DNA of 14,266 nucleotides from Physocladia obscura (taxonomy: Eukaryota > Chytridiomycota > Chytridiomycetes > Chytridiales > Chytriomycetaceae): positions 5,491-19,756 of the forward strand of contig JADGJH010000385.1 in the NCBI GenBank assembly GCA_027596945.1, given 5' to 3'. This document shows, one piece after another, positions 1-9,192 of the stretch. The translations under genes and the position numbers were made by a program. Under the pieces are notes generated by a model that was not told the DNA's origin, searched no databases, and worked only from the letters and a program-made list of their open reading frames with translations. Every line of letters begins with the position of its first letter. Positions within the stretch are counted from its first letter, which is position 1.

Positions 1-49
1 AAATAGTATTAAAATTTTTTACTTTTAATAATATCAGTAAAGTTTAACA

Positions 50-1375
50 TTACTGAATAAAATGTTCAGCAATTGAAATGCCTTTGATTCGCTTCGAACC
101 TCCAATCTTCAAAAGCGCCGAAGCTTTTATAATTAAAATGACGCGTATTTTGATTTCCCGTTTTGGCAGGTTAAGTTGTATACTTAGTATGTTCACCAAA
201 ATTTTCATTTTTACATCCCCGCCTTCTGTACACACGCTCATGCAAAACACCTTTCGTTGGCATTCATGACTGTCGAAATCTCTGTTTTCGGGCACACCAC
301 CGCACATGCTCCACCAAATCCGGCAGAATGCTAGGAGCATTTGAAACACACGCCATTCATCCTGGCCGCAAAAGTTTTCAAATTCGCCTTTATAAATTTG
401 CATTTTCCCGTAATGGAATTCAGTTTGCAATGAACCCGTCGCGGTTTTTCCGCAAATTTTCGTCTTGCGGCTCACGAATATCCCGACTGTGACGTTCGAA
501 TGTTCTCGCAAATCTCGGTTGAATTTTTCAACTTCTTTGGTTGGTACTGTGGACGAATAATTTTTAAGTTCCCAAAGAATAGAGTGCCCTTCTAGTTCAG
601 TTTCATAATCCATCTCATGCCCAAGCCCATTTAATGCAGTATGCCTTAAAGAAAATCCATAGCATGAACCAAAATATTGTTCCAATTTTTTTTCAAACAC
701 TTTCTCAAAAATGGCTTCTTTTTGTTGAATTGTTGTCCCACTGTAATTTTCCGAGCTCACTGGTATTTTTTCAAGTTTATTCATCTGCTGTGATATAATC
801 TCGCTAAGTTTTAAATCGATTGATTCTAATTGACTGAATAGATTTTCTCTTGTTTTCTGGTTTTCATCATAGATCGCTTTTTTTGTAAGTTTGATCTGTG
901 CAATGACACTCAATTGATTTTGCTTTGCAGCCGATAAACTTTCAGATCGAATTTCCGGATGCATAATTGTTTCTATGATATCATTCTGATGATTGTCTGA
1001 GAAAGTTGCGTATTTATTTGAAGAGATATCACGATATTTTAGCGTTGGCTGCAACTGATTTGACAGTTCGTTATTCTTTGCCAGCAAGCTTTCATATTGT
1101 ATTATAGATCGCACATAATTTTTACTGTCCATAATAAGAGCTACGCATTTTTCTTCAGCTGCATCGCGAGATTTCAGCGCCAATTCCAACTTCAACGAAT
1201 CCCTCTGCTTTGCAAGCAAACTTTCATGCGCCATGATAGTCTGCGCCGCCGTAACAGACTCGTATCTTTGTTCGGCCAGATCAAGTTTGGCTATCGCTGC
1301 CGTCAGTTCTTCGCGAATGGTTTTGACGTCCTTGTCGCGAGTAGCCTCGAGAGCTTCGTATTTTTGTTCATACAT
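50..1375 (-). CDS. Coiled-coil protein with C-terminal PD-(D/E)XK nuclease-like domain
   Basis: Single-exon frame ending at a TAA (50-52). The first in-frame ATG is at 1373-1375 (441 aa), but the frame stays open to 1588. Numbering from a TTG at 1555, residues about 45-260 are charged and helical with recurring KLDL...YE and YESLLAK segments, typical of a coiled coil. Residues about 280-410 look like a restriction-endonuclease fold: helix FEKVFEKKLEQYF, then GHEMDYE (D316), a beta strand ending WELKNY (E329, K331), a helix EVEKFNRDLREH, and a strand VGIFVSRKT. D...ExK is the metal-binding core of PD-(D/E)XK enzymes. The tail to residue 501 is basic and hydrophobic and unrecognised. DNA cleavage is inferred from the motif. 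Similar coiled-coil plus nuclease combinations occur in large DNA viruses and mobile elements, so acquired origin is possible but unproven. It lies downstream of the kinase gene on the same strand. Confidence 0.7.
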   Translation of the reverse strand: MYEQKYEALEATRDKDVKTIREELTAAIAKLDLAEQRYESVTAAQTIMAHESLLAKQRDSLKLELALKSRDAAEEKCVALIMDSKNYVRSIIQYESLLAKNNELSNQLQPTLKYRDISSNKYATFSDNHQNDIIETIMHPEIRSESLSAAKQNQLSVIAQIKLTKKAIYDENQKTRENLFSQLESIDLKLSEIISQQMNKLEKIPVSSENYSGTTIQQKEAIFEKVFEKKLEQYFGSCYGFSLRHTALNGLGHEMDYETELEGHSILWELKNYSSTVPTKEVEKFNRDLREHSNVTVGIFVSRKTKICGKTATGSLQTEFHYGKMQIYKGEFENFCGQDEWRVFQMLLAFCRIWWSMCGGVPENRDFDSHECQRKVFCMSVCTEGGDVKMKILVNILSIQLNLPKREIKIRVILIIKASALLKIGGSKRIKGISIAEHFIQ

Positions 1376-1592
1376 GTGTAGTGTTGCTGTCAGATCGAGT
1401 TTGGTTTTCGAAAACGCAAGTCTTTCATTTTTGGGTGTTTCGCAGGTTGAATTATGGGGGTCGCATTTTTCGTAATGCTGTGGATTTTTTTTGACTGATT
1501 GCGCCGATTTTGTTTGGAAATTGGGAATGCTTTGATGCGATTTTTGGTGTGCCAATGAGGCGTAGAAGAGCTTCGGCGATAAATCGTATCAT
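1376..1592 (-). other. Unresolved 5' end of the nuclease-like gene, possible frameshift
   Basis: The frame of the nuclease-like protein continues upstream of its first ATG to a stop at 1589-1591 and contains no earlier ATG. The part just before M61 (TKLDLTATLHMYEQKYEALE) resembles a later segment (AKLDLAEQRYE), so real coding probably starts upstream. An ATG at 1590-1592 opens a different frame that runs through the eight-T run at 1485-1492 (A8 on the coding strand). Loss of one A there would join that ATG to the main frame. Explanations are a sequencing or assembly indel, a recent inactivating frameshift, slippage, or a non-ATG start. No usable intron (GT...AG of 40 nt or more) joining the two frames was found. 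Confidence 0.4.
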
Positions 1593-1896
1593 TTTTTTTT
1601 TTGATAACGATTTCGAAAGTATGCGTTTGCTGTGGGTGTGAACTTCAGTGAGTGGCAAAAAAAAAAAAAAAGTTAAGTGGGGGAAAAAAAATCAAAATTT
1701 TTCTTGATTCAGAAACAGATCAGAATGCTCTATGGTATTTGTCGTAAAGCAATGTCAATTTATATATTTTTTCATTCAACATCAAATTGAATTGAATTAC
1801 GATTTTTTCAACTCTTGTTTTCCCAACACAACAGAAAGAAAAGAAAAAAAAAAAAGAACTTTGGAGTTCCCAATTCAAAAGGATCAAAAAAATAAA
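1593..1896. other. Short spacer with homopolymer runs
   Basis: About 300 bp between the kinase stop codon and the nuclease-like gene, both on the minus strand. It should contain the kinase 3' UTR and the promoter of the downstream gene. It is rich in A and T runs (1592-1602, 1657-1671, 1684-1690 and the A-rich 1837-1855). No canonical AATAAA was found on the minus strand. No gene is supported here; a plus-strand frame from 1732 only runs into the antisense of the kinase tail. Confidence 0.6.
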
Positions 1897-4800
1897 TCAT
1901 CTTTGAGACCCGCTACCTCTTCGACTACCATTAGGATCATGCGGTGGATTACCAGGAGGTGGTGCGCCATAATATTGTTGCTGTTGCTGGTGTGGGTAAT
2001 TGTACCGCGGATCATACTGCGGAGTAGCATATCTTGGGTCATAAGGTAGTTGGCCCGGAATAGGAACTCCTCCATACGCCTGTTGTTGTGCGTAATATTG
2101 CTGGTACTGTTGCTGCTGTTGCGCGTAATACTGGGCGTATCGAGGATCATATTGCGACGGCTGGAATTGTGCGGGTGGAAATCCTGGAGGCGGAGCCGCT
2201 GGCACAAATGCCTGTTGCTGCTGTAGAACAGTAGGTTGCGGAGGAGGAACGAATGTTTGGGAATTTGGTCGTTCTGTCTGTGACGTCGTTGAGCCGGAGC
2301 GAGAATTTCCAGATATTGGACGAGAGTATTCTGGAGACTGGACCACATGGTGCTGTCTGGGAGTCGCCACAACCTCGCTACCAGCAGTATGAGGTCGAGG
2401 AGCAAGCTGCTGCAAACTGGCAGCGGATGCTTGAGGAGACAGACGAGTCTGGGTGTCTGTTCTTCCGATTTGCGGTGGGGGTACTTGTGGCAACTGTCGC
2501 CGAGTGTATGTAGATTGGTTTGGTGGAGGTTGTTGGAAATTTATTGCTGCAACACCACTGGTCACTTGATCTACAGTGGTTGCGTTAAGCGCAGTCGTCG
2601 GAGCCGGTTCTTCCATTTTTAACTTCTCTTTCATATGAAACAGCGCAGCTCCTTTACGGCCACGATCAATCAAGACTAAGAAACTACCAGGATTATCGTT
2701 CAAAACTTTGATTGTTGCTGAGCTGTCCACCTTGAATGTTTGCAACAATTGTGCACTCCTCCAGTCTGCAACCTCAATCGATTGCTTTCCAACAGCAATC
2801 ACCTGATCAACAGGACGCATGACAATCTGGTTTGGTGCTTCTAGCCACGTGACTCCATTTTGCCACCCACCAACACCCGATCCCATCATTGGCTGACTCC
2901 AAATATCAACAACTCTTGTCAGTCTGTGATACGTAGCCAAAAAATATCGATCAACAACTGCACTCGCAACGTTTCCAGACCCAGCTACAGCCACAAGCTT
3001 GCGATTAACGGTAGAATTTGGGCGAGATAAAGATTTGAGCTCGTTTCTTTTCGCATCAGAGAAGGGAATTTGGTTGAAACTGTGCCATCTGGGTCTGGAA
3101 GCACCAGTTGCCGCAGCACTTTTTTGAAATTCGCGGTGTACATCAACTTCGATAACTTTGGAATCAGAGACTTGGACCAAGTTTGCTTCTGCTGAGTAAG
3201 CCATGTATACTTCACGAACAGTGAGACCGTCAGTAATGAGGTTCATGAACTTTGGAGCCTCAGGCAGCCAAAATGCTTTCAATTTCATGAATCGCAAATA
3301 CGGATCCTTCGCCCATTCAAACAGAATAATGTCTCTTGAGAACAACACGCCCAAATAAATAGATGTTTCGGTGCGCTGAATCAAGAAAAACGTGCTCTCC
3401 TTTGTTGCTAGAATTTTAATATAATCATTTGTCCACTTTGCAATCAATGTTGCTTCGTCCTCAATAATGTTGGCATCATTGAGAACTTTGTATTCGTCAT
3501 CATCTCCGTTGGGTATTTCAGGGCCGCCAAACTTTGACTCTCCCGAATCCATGTTACTTCTCGCAAGAACTGCTGGACTCATACCAAGCAAGTAGTAAAT
3601 AAGCTTTCTTATTGAAGAAAGCTTGTACTGGCGGACGTGATTATGCCGTCCCGAAAGTGCAATCAAACAATTGTAATCTGAAAGTACTTGAACTTGCTTG
3701 AAACGAATATTGCGAATCAATGGAATTGGCTCAATACGTGGCGTATTAACTTCATTGAAAAATAGCCCCCGTTCTGTCGCAATAAGAACAAACTTTTGAT
3801 CGAGAATATCCGCACCATAAATATCTTTCATGATACCACCCATTAGTGCAGGTGTTAGGACTCTATTTGAAACAGTTCCTTCTTCAATAAATCCAGGGAA
3901 TTCTGAGCTGAGTATTTCAGGTTTTACAACCTCGTTTGCCTTTCAAGAAAAAAAAAAGTCGAAAAATGAAAACCAGACAACAAGAGAAAAAAAATACAAA
4001 CTAACCGCGGGAGCAGCAACGATAATTGGAGTAGCTGGGTTAGGCTGCTGTTGCTGTAGCTTTTGCGCCTCCTTCGTTTTCTCAGCAGCAATTTTCGCCA
4101 AAGTCAAATGTTCTTTAATGTCCTTGTCTGGAATCGCTTGTTTCTTTTCCTGTTCTTCGTCTTCGTCATCAACAGCATCGAGACCAGCCTTTTTCCTCTC
4201 CTTGGCGACTTTTGCTTTATTCACAAGTTCAGCCATAAGTTTTTGGCGAGGCAAACCAGCAGCTTTGACCATAAACGGGTGTTGCAAAATTTCTTTAGCA
4301 CTTGGACGCTTGACGGGATCTTTCACAAGGCAGCACGCGATAAAATCGACAAAAACTTTAGTCCAATTTTTGGGCTTAGCAAGACCAAGGTTACTATTTG
4401 GAATCAAATGTAATGCTCGCATTGGATGGATATCACTCAGTGGAGGGTTTTTGTCAGCGATTTCAATCGCTGTTATACCAATCGACCAAATGTCGGCTTT
4501 AGAGTCGTATCGAGCATTTTGCGAGCTTGGGCTTTCGGGGTCACAATTTATAACTTCTGGAGCCATCCAGTATCTTTTAAAATCAAAAAAATAAAATAAA
4601 ATAAAATGAAATAATTAATTATAACTATTAATATTGTCACGCGAGAGAAATTAAAAGGGAGAATTACGGATTTTTTTTCTAAATAGAAAAAAAAAAAACA
4701 AAAAAAAAGCAACAAAAAAACAGAATCGAAAAACTTACGGAGTTCCAATGAAAGTGCGCGCAGTTCCATTCGGCCCCTTTAATTTCGCGCTAACACCGAA

Positions 4801-5621
4801 GTCGGCTAATTTCAGCTCGCCATTTTCCGTCAATAATAAATTTCCAGCCTTGATATCACGATGAATGAGAGCAACTTGGTTATGTAAGTAATCGAGACCA
4901 ACAACAGATTCGTAAATGATTGCCGCGATTTGATCTTCGGTGAACGGTTTTTTGATGGCTTTTTAAGTGTTTGGTTTTTTGTTGGAGGAAGGGGGGTGTT
5001 ACTGATATTTTAAATTAAAAACTGTTCAAGATATTACCTCTGTAAATTGAATCTAGAGCACCACCCGAGCATAGTTCCATGCAGATCTAGACAAAAGGTT
5101 GTATGAATAAAGTGCCGTCCAGTGCCAGCAAGAACATATACGAGGAGACAATACCCAGAGATCAAGGCCCTTCAGAAAAAGACCCATATACCGCGTGATG
5201 TTGGGATGGTTGCACGCCTTGAGAATCTCCATTTCGAGCAGTGTTTCTTTGAGCTCATCTTCCTTGAGAACCACAACTTTTACGGCAGCGATTTCGTTTG
5301 AGTTGATCAGGCGGCCCTGTTACGAGGAATGACAAAGCGCAAGCAAAATGACGGCAATAAAAGCAGGAAAAGAAGCAGTAATATCGACCGAATAGTGGAG
5401 CAGCGGTGGGTGAGTGTTGAGAAACAAATTGTTAAACCATTTGTGATAAAAACTTATCAACATAACAGAACACCAAAAAATTGGCACGATACCTTATAGA
5501 CATAGCCGTAGTTTCCTTTACCGATAGTTTCAATCAACTCGACTTGGCCCTTTGGCGACGGAGTGCGCAACAGAATCGGAAACTTCTTTCCGAACTGTGC
5601 GACTTGATTTGCCGTGGACAT
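1897..5621 (-). CDS. STE20/GCK-family (MAP4K-type) Ser/Thr kinase with CNH domain
   Basis: Six exons, all phase-consistent: 5621-5493, 5316-5155, 5086-5038, 4958-4739, 4573-4006 and 3939-1897, giving 1056 aa. The kinase domain (about 29-288) is complete and should be active: glycine loop GKGNYGYV (34-41), K56, alphaC E71, HRDIKAGN (D148), DFG (166-168), and GTPYWMAPEV (185-194), the STE20-family signature. A charged linker (300-376) leads to a citron-homology domain (about 410-815; [20 protein letters not shown] near its start), a protein-interaction beta-propeller that in animal MAP4Ks binds small GTPases. The tail (about 820-1056) is rich in Q, P and Y. The expected role is an upstream kinase of MAPK or polarity signalling in the cytoplasm. 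The start is ATG 5621; the open frame just before it has only a TTG. Introns 3, 4 and 5 end in A-rich acceptors (AAAAAG, AAAAG, GAAAG) rather than pyrimidine tracts, but each junction restores conserved sequence. Confidence 0.93.
1954..2226 (-). repeat. Q/P/Y-rich low-complexity tail with YDPRY repeats in the kinase
   Basis: This part of the last kinase exon encodes a compositionally biased tail with runs of 4-5 glutamines, PPP clusters and three copies of YDPRY (protein residues about 973-977, 1009-1013, 1018-1022) between QYYAQQQ-type stretches. The DNA is correspondingly rich in CAG/CAA and TAT codons. Such tyrosine- and glutamine-rich segments are usually disordered and can be prion-like or condensate-forming; this last point is inference. 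Confidence 0.8.
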
Positions 5622-6920
5622 TGTTGAAAAAGCACAACTCAAAAAATCCTGGAAAATCCTTACTCAACAAATTATAGAAGGTTACGTGATTGCAACGGTA
5701 GTAATATAAGTAAAATTGATTCTTTAACAGTTAAAGATTGTGAAGGCTTTTGAAGACACCAAATAATTTCCAAGGCTTCCCCTTAATCGAAGCAATACAA
5801 AACACACTTGAAAAAATTCCAATTACAAGTGACCCTAAACTTTCCCTTGAGCAATAGATTGCAAAATAAAAACAATTTGCTTGACCTGTGAATGTCCATT
5901 CTTGGAACATTGAGGGCAGTGTCATTGTTACTACTGTAAAGCAGTGTGGACTCTACACCTACTTAACGCCTGAAAAATACTAGTCTGATGAGGTAGTAAA
6001 TGTGGTAGTATACAATATGAAAGAAAATTGAAAATACAATGTGGCATAGTATTAATTCACAGGTAGATATAAATTATTTGCTGAAAAATTCTTTATTAGG
6101 TGCTGATTTAGCTCCACAGCTTCTTTGTTTCCAAAATTGGCTGTATCATTTGAAGAGTTATGTCTGAACTCAAAGAGCGCTATTAGAATGGACTAAGAAA
6201 AAAGGGATAGGAAAGAAGTTGTGTGGAGGAGTAATTTTCGGTGATAAAGATCTTTTGAAAAATGTGTTTACATTCTCACCACCCAATCACCAATCTTGTT
6301 CCTCCACATAGGTCTAGTCCTTATTCTTCTTTTATTATAATAAGTGATTTCTGAAAAATATGTTCACACACTCACCACCCAATTCACTTGCTGATCTTGT
6401 GTTTGTACACAGTATATTGGTGTGGCTTACATCTATATCCCATGTTTGTTTGACTACATCCCAGCTGATTATTCCAAGTTTGCTTATTTGTTTGCAGAAT
6501 AACTGTTTGTTGACAGGTTTTTCCTTGGCAGGTTGCTAAGTGGTCTAATGTCTGATGTTGTCATCCTTTTTTAAAAAAATAATTTTATGGATGTAGTGGT
6601 AGCAAGCATCAATTTATTTAATTAGTGGCTGAATATATCACTATTGCATTGGAGTATCAGTTATCTTTGTAGATTTTGATTTCTATTTTTAAATTATTAC
6701 ATCAGTTTTTCTCAGAGAAATAAACACAAAGCATTGGCAAAACAAATGAACCAGCACATCATCAAAATTTTGCCCATTGGGGAGTGAAGTTTGAGATACA
6801 TATGCACTGACATATATCTTGTAATGGAGTCAGCTACACCTGTTTTATCTTTGTTTATATGAAATAAATATAATGTGATTCATATATCAACTTTATTAAT
6901 AAAATATAATTTCCTAAGCC
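5622..6920. other. AT-rich divergent intergenic region
   Basis: Left part of the 2 kb spacer between the divergent kinase and homeobox genes; it should contain the 5' UTR and promoter of the kinase. It is strongly AT-rich and has no ORF with recognisable protein features. A 64-codon minus-strand frame (5731-5925) starts with ATG but has no family resemblance and is probably chance. Several short coding-like stretches are interrupted by stops. An imperfect direct repeat sits at 6256-6403. Confidence 0.6.
6256..6403. repeat. Imperfect direct repeat, two copies about 96 bp apart
   Basis: Copy 1 (6256-6300) and copy 2 (6352-6403) share the core TGAAAAAT, TGTT, ACA and the exact block CTCACCACCCAAT, followed by CAC and a nearby ATCTTGT. 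Read on the minus strand, both copies encode a similar peptide core, LGGENVNTFFK versus LGGECVNIFFR. They could be a tandem duplication within a decayed coding sequence or mobile element; the origin is unknown. Confidence 0.6.
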
Positions 6921-7002
6921 TTAATGTACCAGTTGCCAAGTGTATGCTGTATCAACAGTCACGGAGTTCATATCTGGACTGTGGGTTGCAAGCTCTATAT
7001 TG

Positions 7003-7620
7003 TCAGATTATGGAGTGTTGAAGTAAAGGTAGATTCAAGCTGTATTGAAGAATTGATTCTCTCTTTATTGAAACAAAACCACTCAAATTACTCAGAAGAA
7101 AGAAATAGAAAAGAAAATAGTTGACTTGCCTTTCTGTCATTAAGTAGAAGATTTGTATTAATGTGTTTTTCATCCTTTCAGCACTGCTATTGCCAGTTAC
7201 CAGCAAAATATTAAAGTGCGCATCAGTGGAGAGTATGTGTCCAAAATTTTTCCCAAAATACTGTTTGAAGTTTTGAGTAACAACGTTATTAAGTTTTTCA
7301 TAGTGGAATTCATTTGTCTGAGCCTGAAAGCAGGAGTTTGTGTCTTTGTGTAAGGCTTCATCAAGGATATCATCTTTATTTGTGTTGGTGGCTTTCTATA
7401 ATATTTCTGGGTTTGCATTGATTTGAGAGGCCGTCTTTTTGGAGAAACTTTTGGATACTAGAAAGCGATAATCATGCATTTTGAGCAAATGTGCATTGCA
7501 GTTTAAAGTCAATGATGTCACCTAGGTAAAGCTCTGAATTGGTGTATGGGAAGAATTTTGTAGTTAATTCACCAGTGTCTATGAAAGTCGCACTTTTTTG
7601 TTGTCCAAATTGCAATTTGG
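7003..7620 (-). pseudogene. Coding-like stretch of unknown identity, probably decayed gene
   Basis: On the minus strand one frame runs open from about 7620 to a TGA at 7472-7474 (segments such as GELTTKFFPYTNSELYLGD). A second frame then continues from an ATG at 7479 through a single TAG (7396-7398) into a stop-free run of 130 codons ending at 7003. That is long for DNA this AT-rich, and the amino acids are diverse (for example FGHILSTDAHFNILLVTGN, then SSAERMKNTLIQIF). A GT at 7458 and an AG at 7397-7396 would form a 63-nt phase-0 intron that removes the TAG, so a small spliced gene is an alternative to a pseudogene. The last part (FLFYFFLL) is pyrimidine-rich and may be non-coding. No family is recognised. 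The right end abuts the homeobox start codon region. Confidence 0.3.
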
Positions 7621-7645
7621 AAAAGAAAAAAAGTTGAGTGAGAAC

Positions 7646-9126
7646 ATGGCGGATAATGATGGTCATGAAAGCAGCAACGGCAACAGCAACGGCGACGGTA
7701 ATGGAAATAATGGCAACAATAATAACAATGACCAGAGTATCGGAAGAATCAGCCGTGATGGTTTCTTAGTCCCCACTGTTCTTCCATCGTTTGGCCGTGG
7801 GGTCACAAACAAAGTTGGCATCAAATATGCTGCTGATCCAAACGGTCCCCCGATTCCCCTGCGTGCTGATGGTCGACGTAAGCGCGTGCATCCTACGCGC
7901 GAACAACAGGCTCTGCTCGAGCAGTTTTTTGATGCAAACAGCAAACCGAACTCAAAAGAGCGTGCTGAGATTTGTCTTGCTGTCAATATCAATACTAAAT
8001 CTGTGCAGGTGGGTAGCCATATACTTGGTTTTTTTCTTTTCATTATTTCATTTATTTTATTAACACCTCATTTTCTCACAAGATTTGGTTCCAAAACAGA
8101 CGAGCTAAACTGAAGAAGGATGAAACAAATGGAACAAACAGCAGCAGTAACGTATGCAGCACTGACAATCGAATTGATAACAATGCAGCACCTAGCAGTA
8201 CAACAATCGTGCGTAAAGCCGGCAACAGAACTAGTTGCAGCCCACCTTCGCATGACACAACAACGAATAACTCCACTGATCCATCTGGATTCTCGGCGAC
8301 ATCGTCGTCATCAAGCAATGCCCCACCATTTCATCACCCAGCCCCTTTACCACCCCTTGACAACAGTATGCAATCTGTCCCTACTCCTCCAATTTCCCAT
8401 TCCATTCACCAAGGCGCACCGCCTCTGTGGACAACCGCAAACGGTAGTTGCAGAATCTTCGCGTCCGAATTAAACATTGGAACGTGGCGCAGAGTTGCTA
8501 CAACTCCGTACGATCTTGTGTGCGAAATATCCACGTACCAGGGAGTTTTGAGGTGGGCAGTTGTGGAGTCAACCTTCACGTTTAAAATGGAGATTCCTCT
8601 CGCTTCCATTTTGGACGTGTCAATACATCCTGTTTCCGGAAGTCCCATTATGTCGTCAATTGCTCTGGATATTAGCACTGTGCCTATATTTTTCAGGGAG
8701 TTGAGAGATCCGAATCACGCTGGTCCAACGGGTCTGTTCGTGAATTGCGAGGATTTCACAGAAAATATCGCCGCGTCGCAATGTTTGCGCCATGTGTTGC
8801 AAGGGTCGTCTGCAGAAATGGAGAAGTTGTTTCTGATGCTTTCAGAGTATTTTGAAGTTGCGCTGCAGCAGCAACACCACCAGCAACAGCAGCAATATCA
8901 TCATAACCCACAGCAATCGCAGCAGGAATTGTCACAATATCAGAAGCAACAGCAACAGCAGCAAAAAAATTCTCCCAAGTTTGGACATGGTATCCCTGGA
9001 TATAAAATGGAACATCAAAATCACCACGAGTCTTATGTGGAGGATAACAGTAATGTCGGCTGGTTTCAATCGACAGAAGAGCAAAACCATTTTGCACAAC
9101 CTGAAATGCCTGCAACACATACATAA
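7646..9126 (+). CDS. Homeobox transcription factor, fungal Phx1/Pah1-like
   Basis: Two exons, 7646-8008 and 8083-9126, give 468 aa; the 74-nt intron has donor GTGGGT and acceptor CTCACAAG. The N-terminus (residues 10-29) is Asn/Gly-rich. The homeodomain is residues 76-135, the canonical 60 aa: basic arm GRRKR, L91 (position 16), F95 (20), P101 (26), and helix 3 with IWFQNRRAKLKK (W48, F49, Q50, N51, R53). Q50 suggests a TAAT-type site. A second conserved block (about 242-363) contains LNIGTWRRV, a beta-rich segment with FTFKMEIPLASI, and EDFTENIAASQCLRHVLQGS; I recognise this layout from fungal homeobox regulators such as S. pombe Phx1 and Podospora Pah1. After it comes a Gln/His-rich tract (about 382-416). 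It should act in the nucleus as a sequence-specific regulator; target genes cannot be read. Start chosen at the ATG in AACATGGCG, the first in the frame. Confidence 0.93.
8864..8968 (+). repeat. Glutamine/histidine-rich codon repeat in the homeobox gene
   Basis: A run of mixed CAG, CAA and CAC codons encodes a Q/H-rich segment downstream of the conserved C-terminal module, with Q runs broken by H, Y, N and S. The CAG/CAA mix means it is not a pure microsatellite, but the purer parts (near 8879-8896 and 8946-8965) may vary in length between strains. Such tracts in transcription factors are often activation or interaction regions (inference). Confidence 0.75.
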
Positions 9127-9175
9127 CAAAGGAACGCTTATCTTCACGCGCTTCTTTTTTTTTTCTTATTCTTTC

Positions 9176-9192
9176 TTTATTTTTATTTTATT
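9176..9192 (-). terminator. Three clustered poly(A) signals for the reductase gene
   Basis: On the minus strand AATAAA occurs three times (9187-9192, 9182-9187, 9176-9181), 45-61 nt downstream of the reductase stop codon, followed by T/A-rich DNA. This cluster lies inside the 110-bp gap to the convergent homeobox gene, so the two 3' UTRs very probably overlap. No AATAAA is present on the plus strand here for the homeobox transcript. Confidence 0.55.

Noticed and set aside
1884..2405. 173-codon minus-strand frame in another phase
   Set aside because: Overlaps the Q/P-rich tail of the kinase in a shifted frame; repetitive codons leave all frames open. The kinase frame continues from conserved CNH sequence.
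3830..4594. 254-codon plus-strand frame
   Set aside because: It is antisense to the kinase exon encoding the C-lobe and linker, crosses an intron and has serine/phenylalanine-rich content mirroring the coding strand; no domain features.
5731..5925. 64-codon minus-strand ORF upstream of the kinase
   Set aside because: Begins with ATG but shows no homology or conserved motif, and possible splice sites inside do not link it in frame to the kinase start. It might be a uORF but nothing supports it.
8756..9124. 122-codon minus-strand frame
   Set aside because: Antisense shadow of the homeobox gene, opened by its CAG/CAA repeats.
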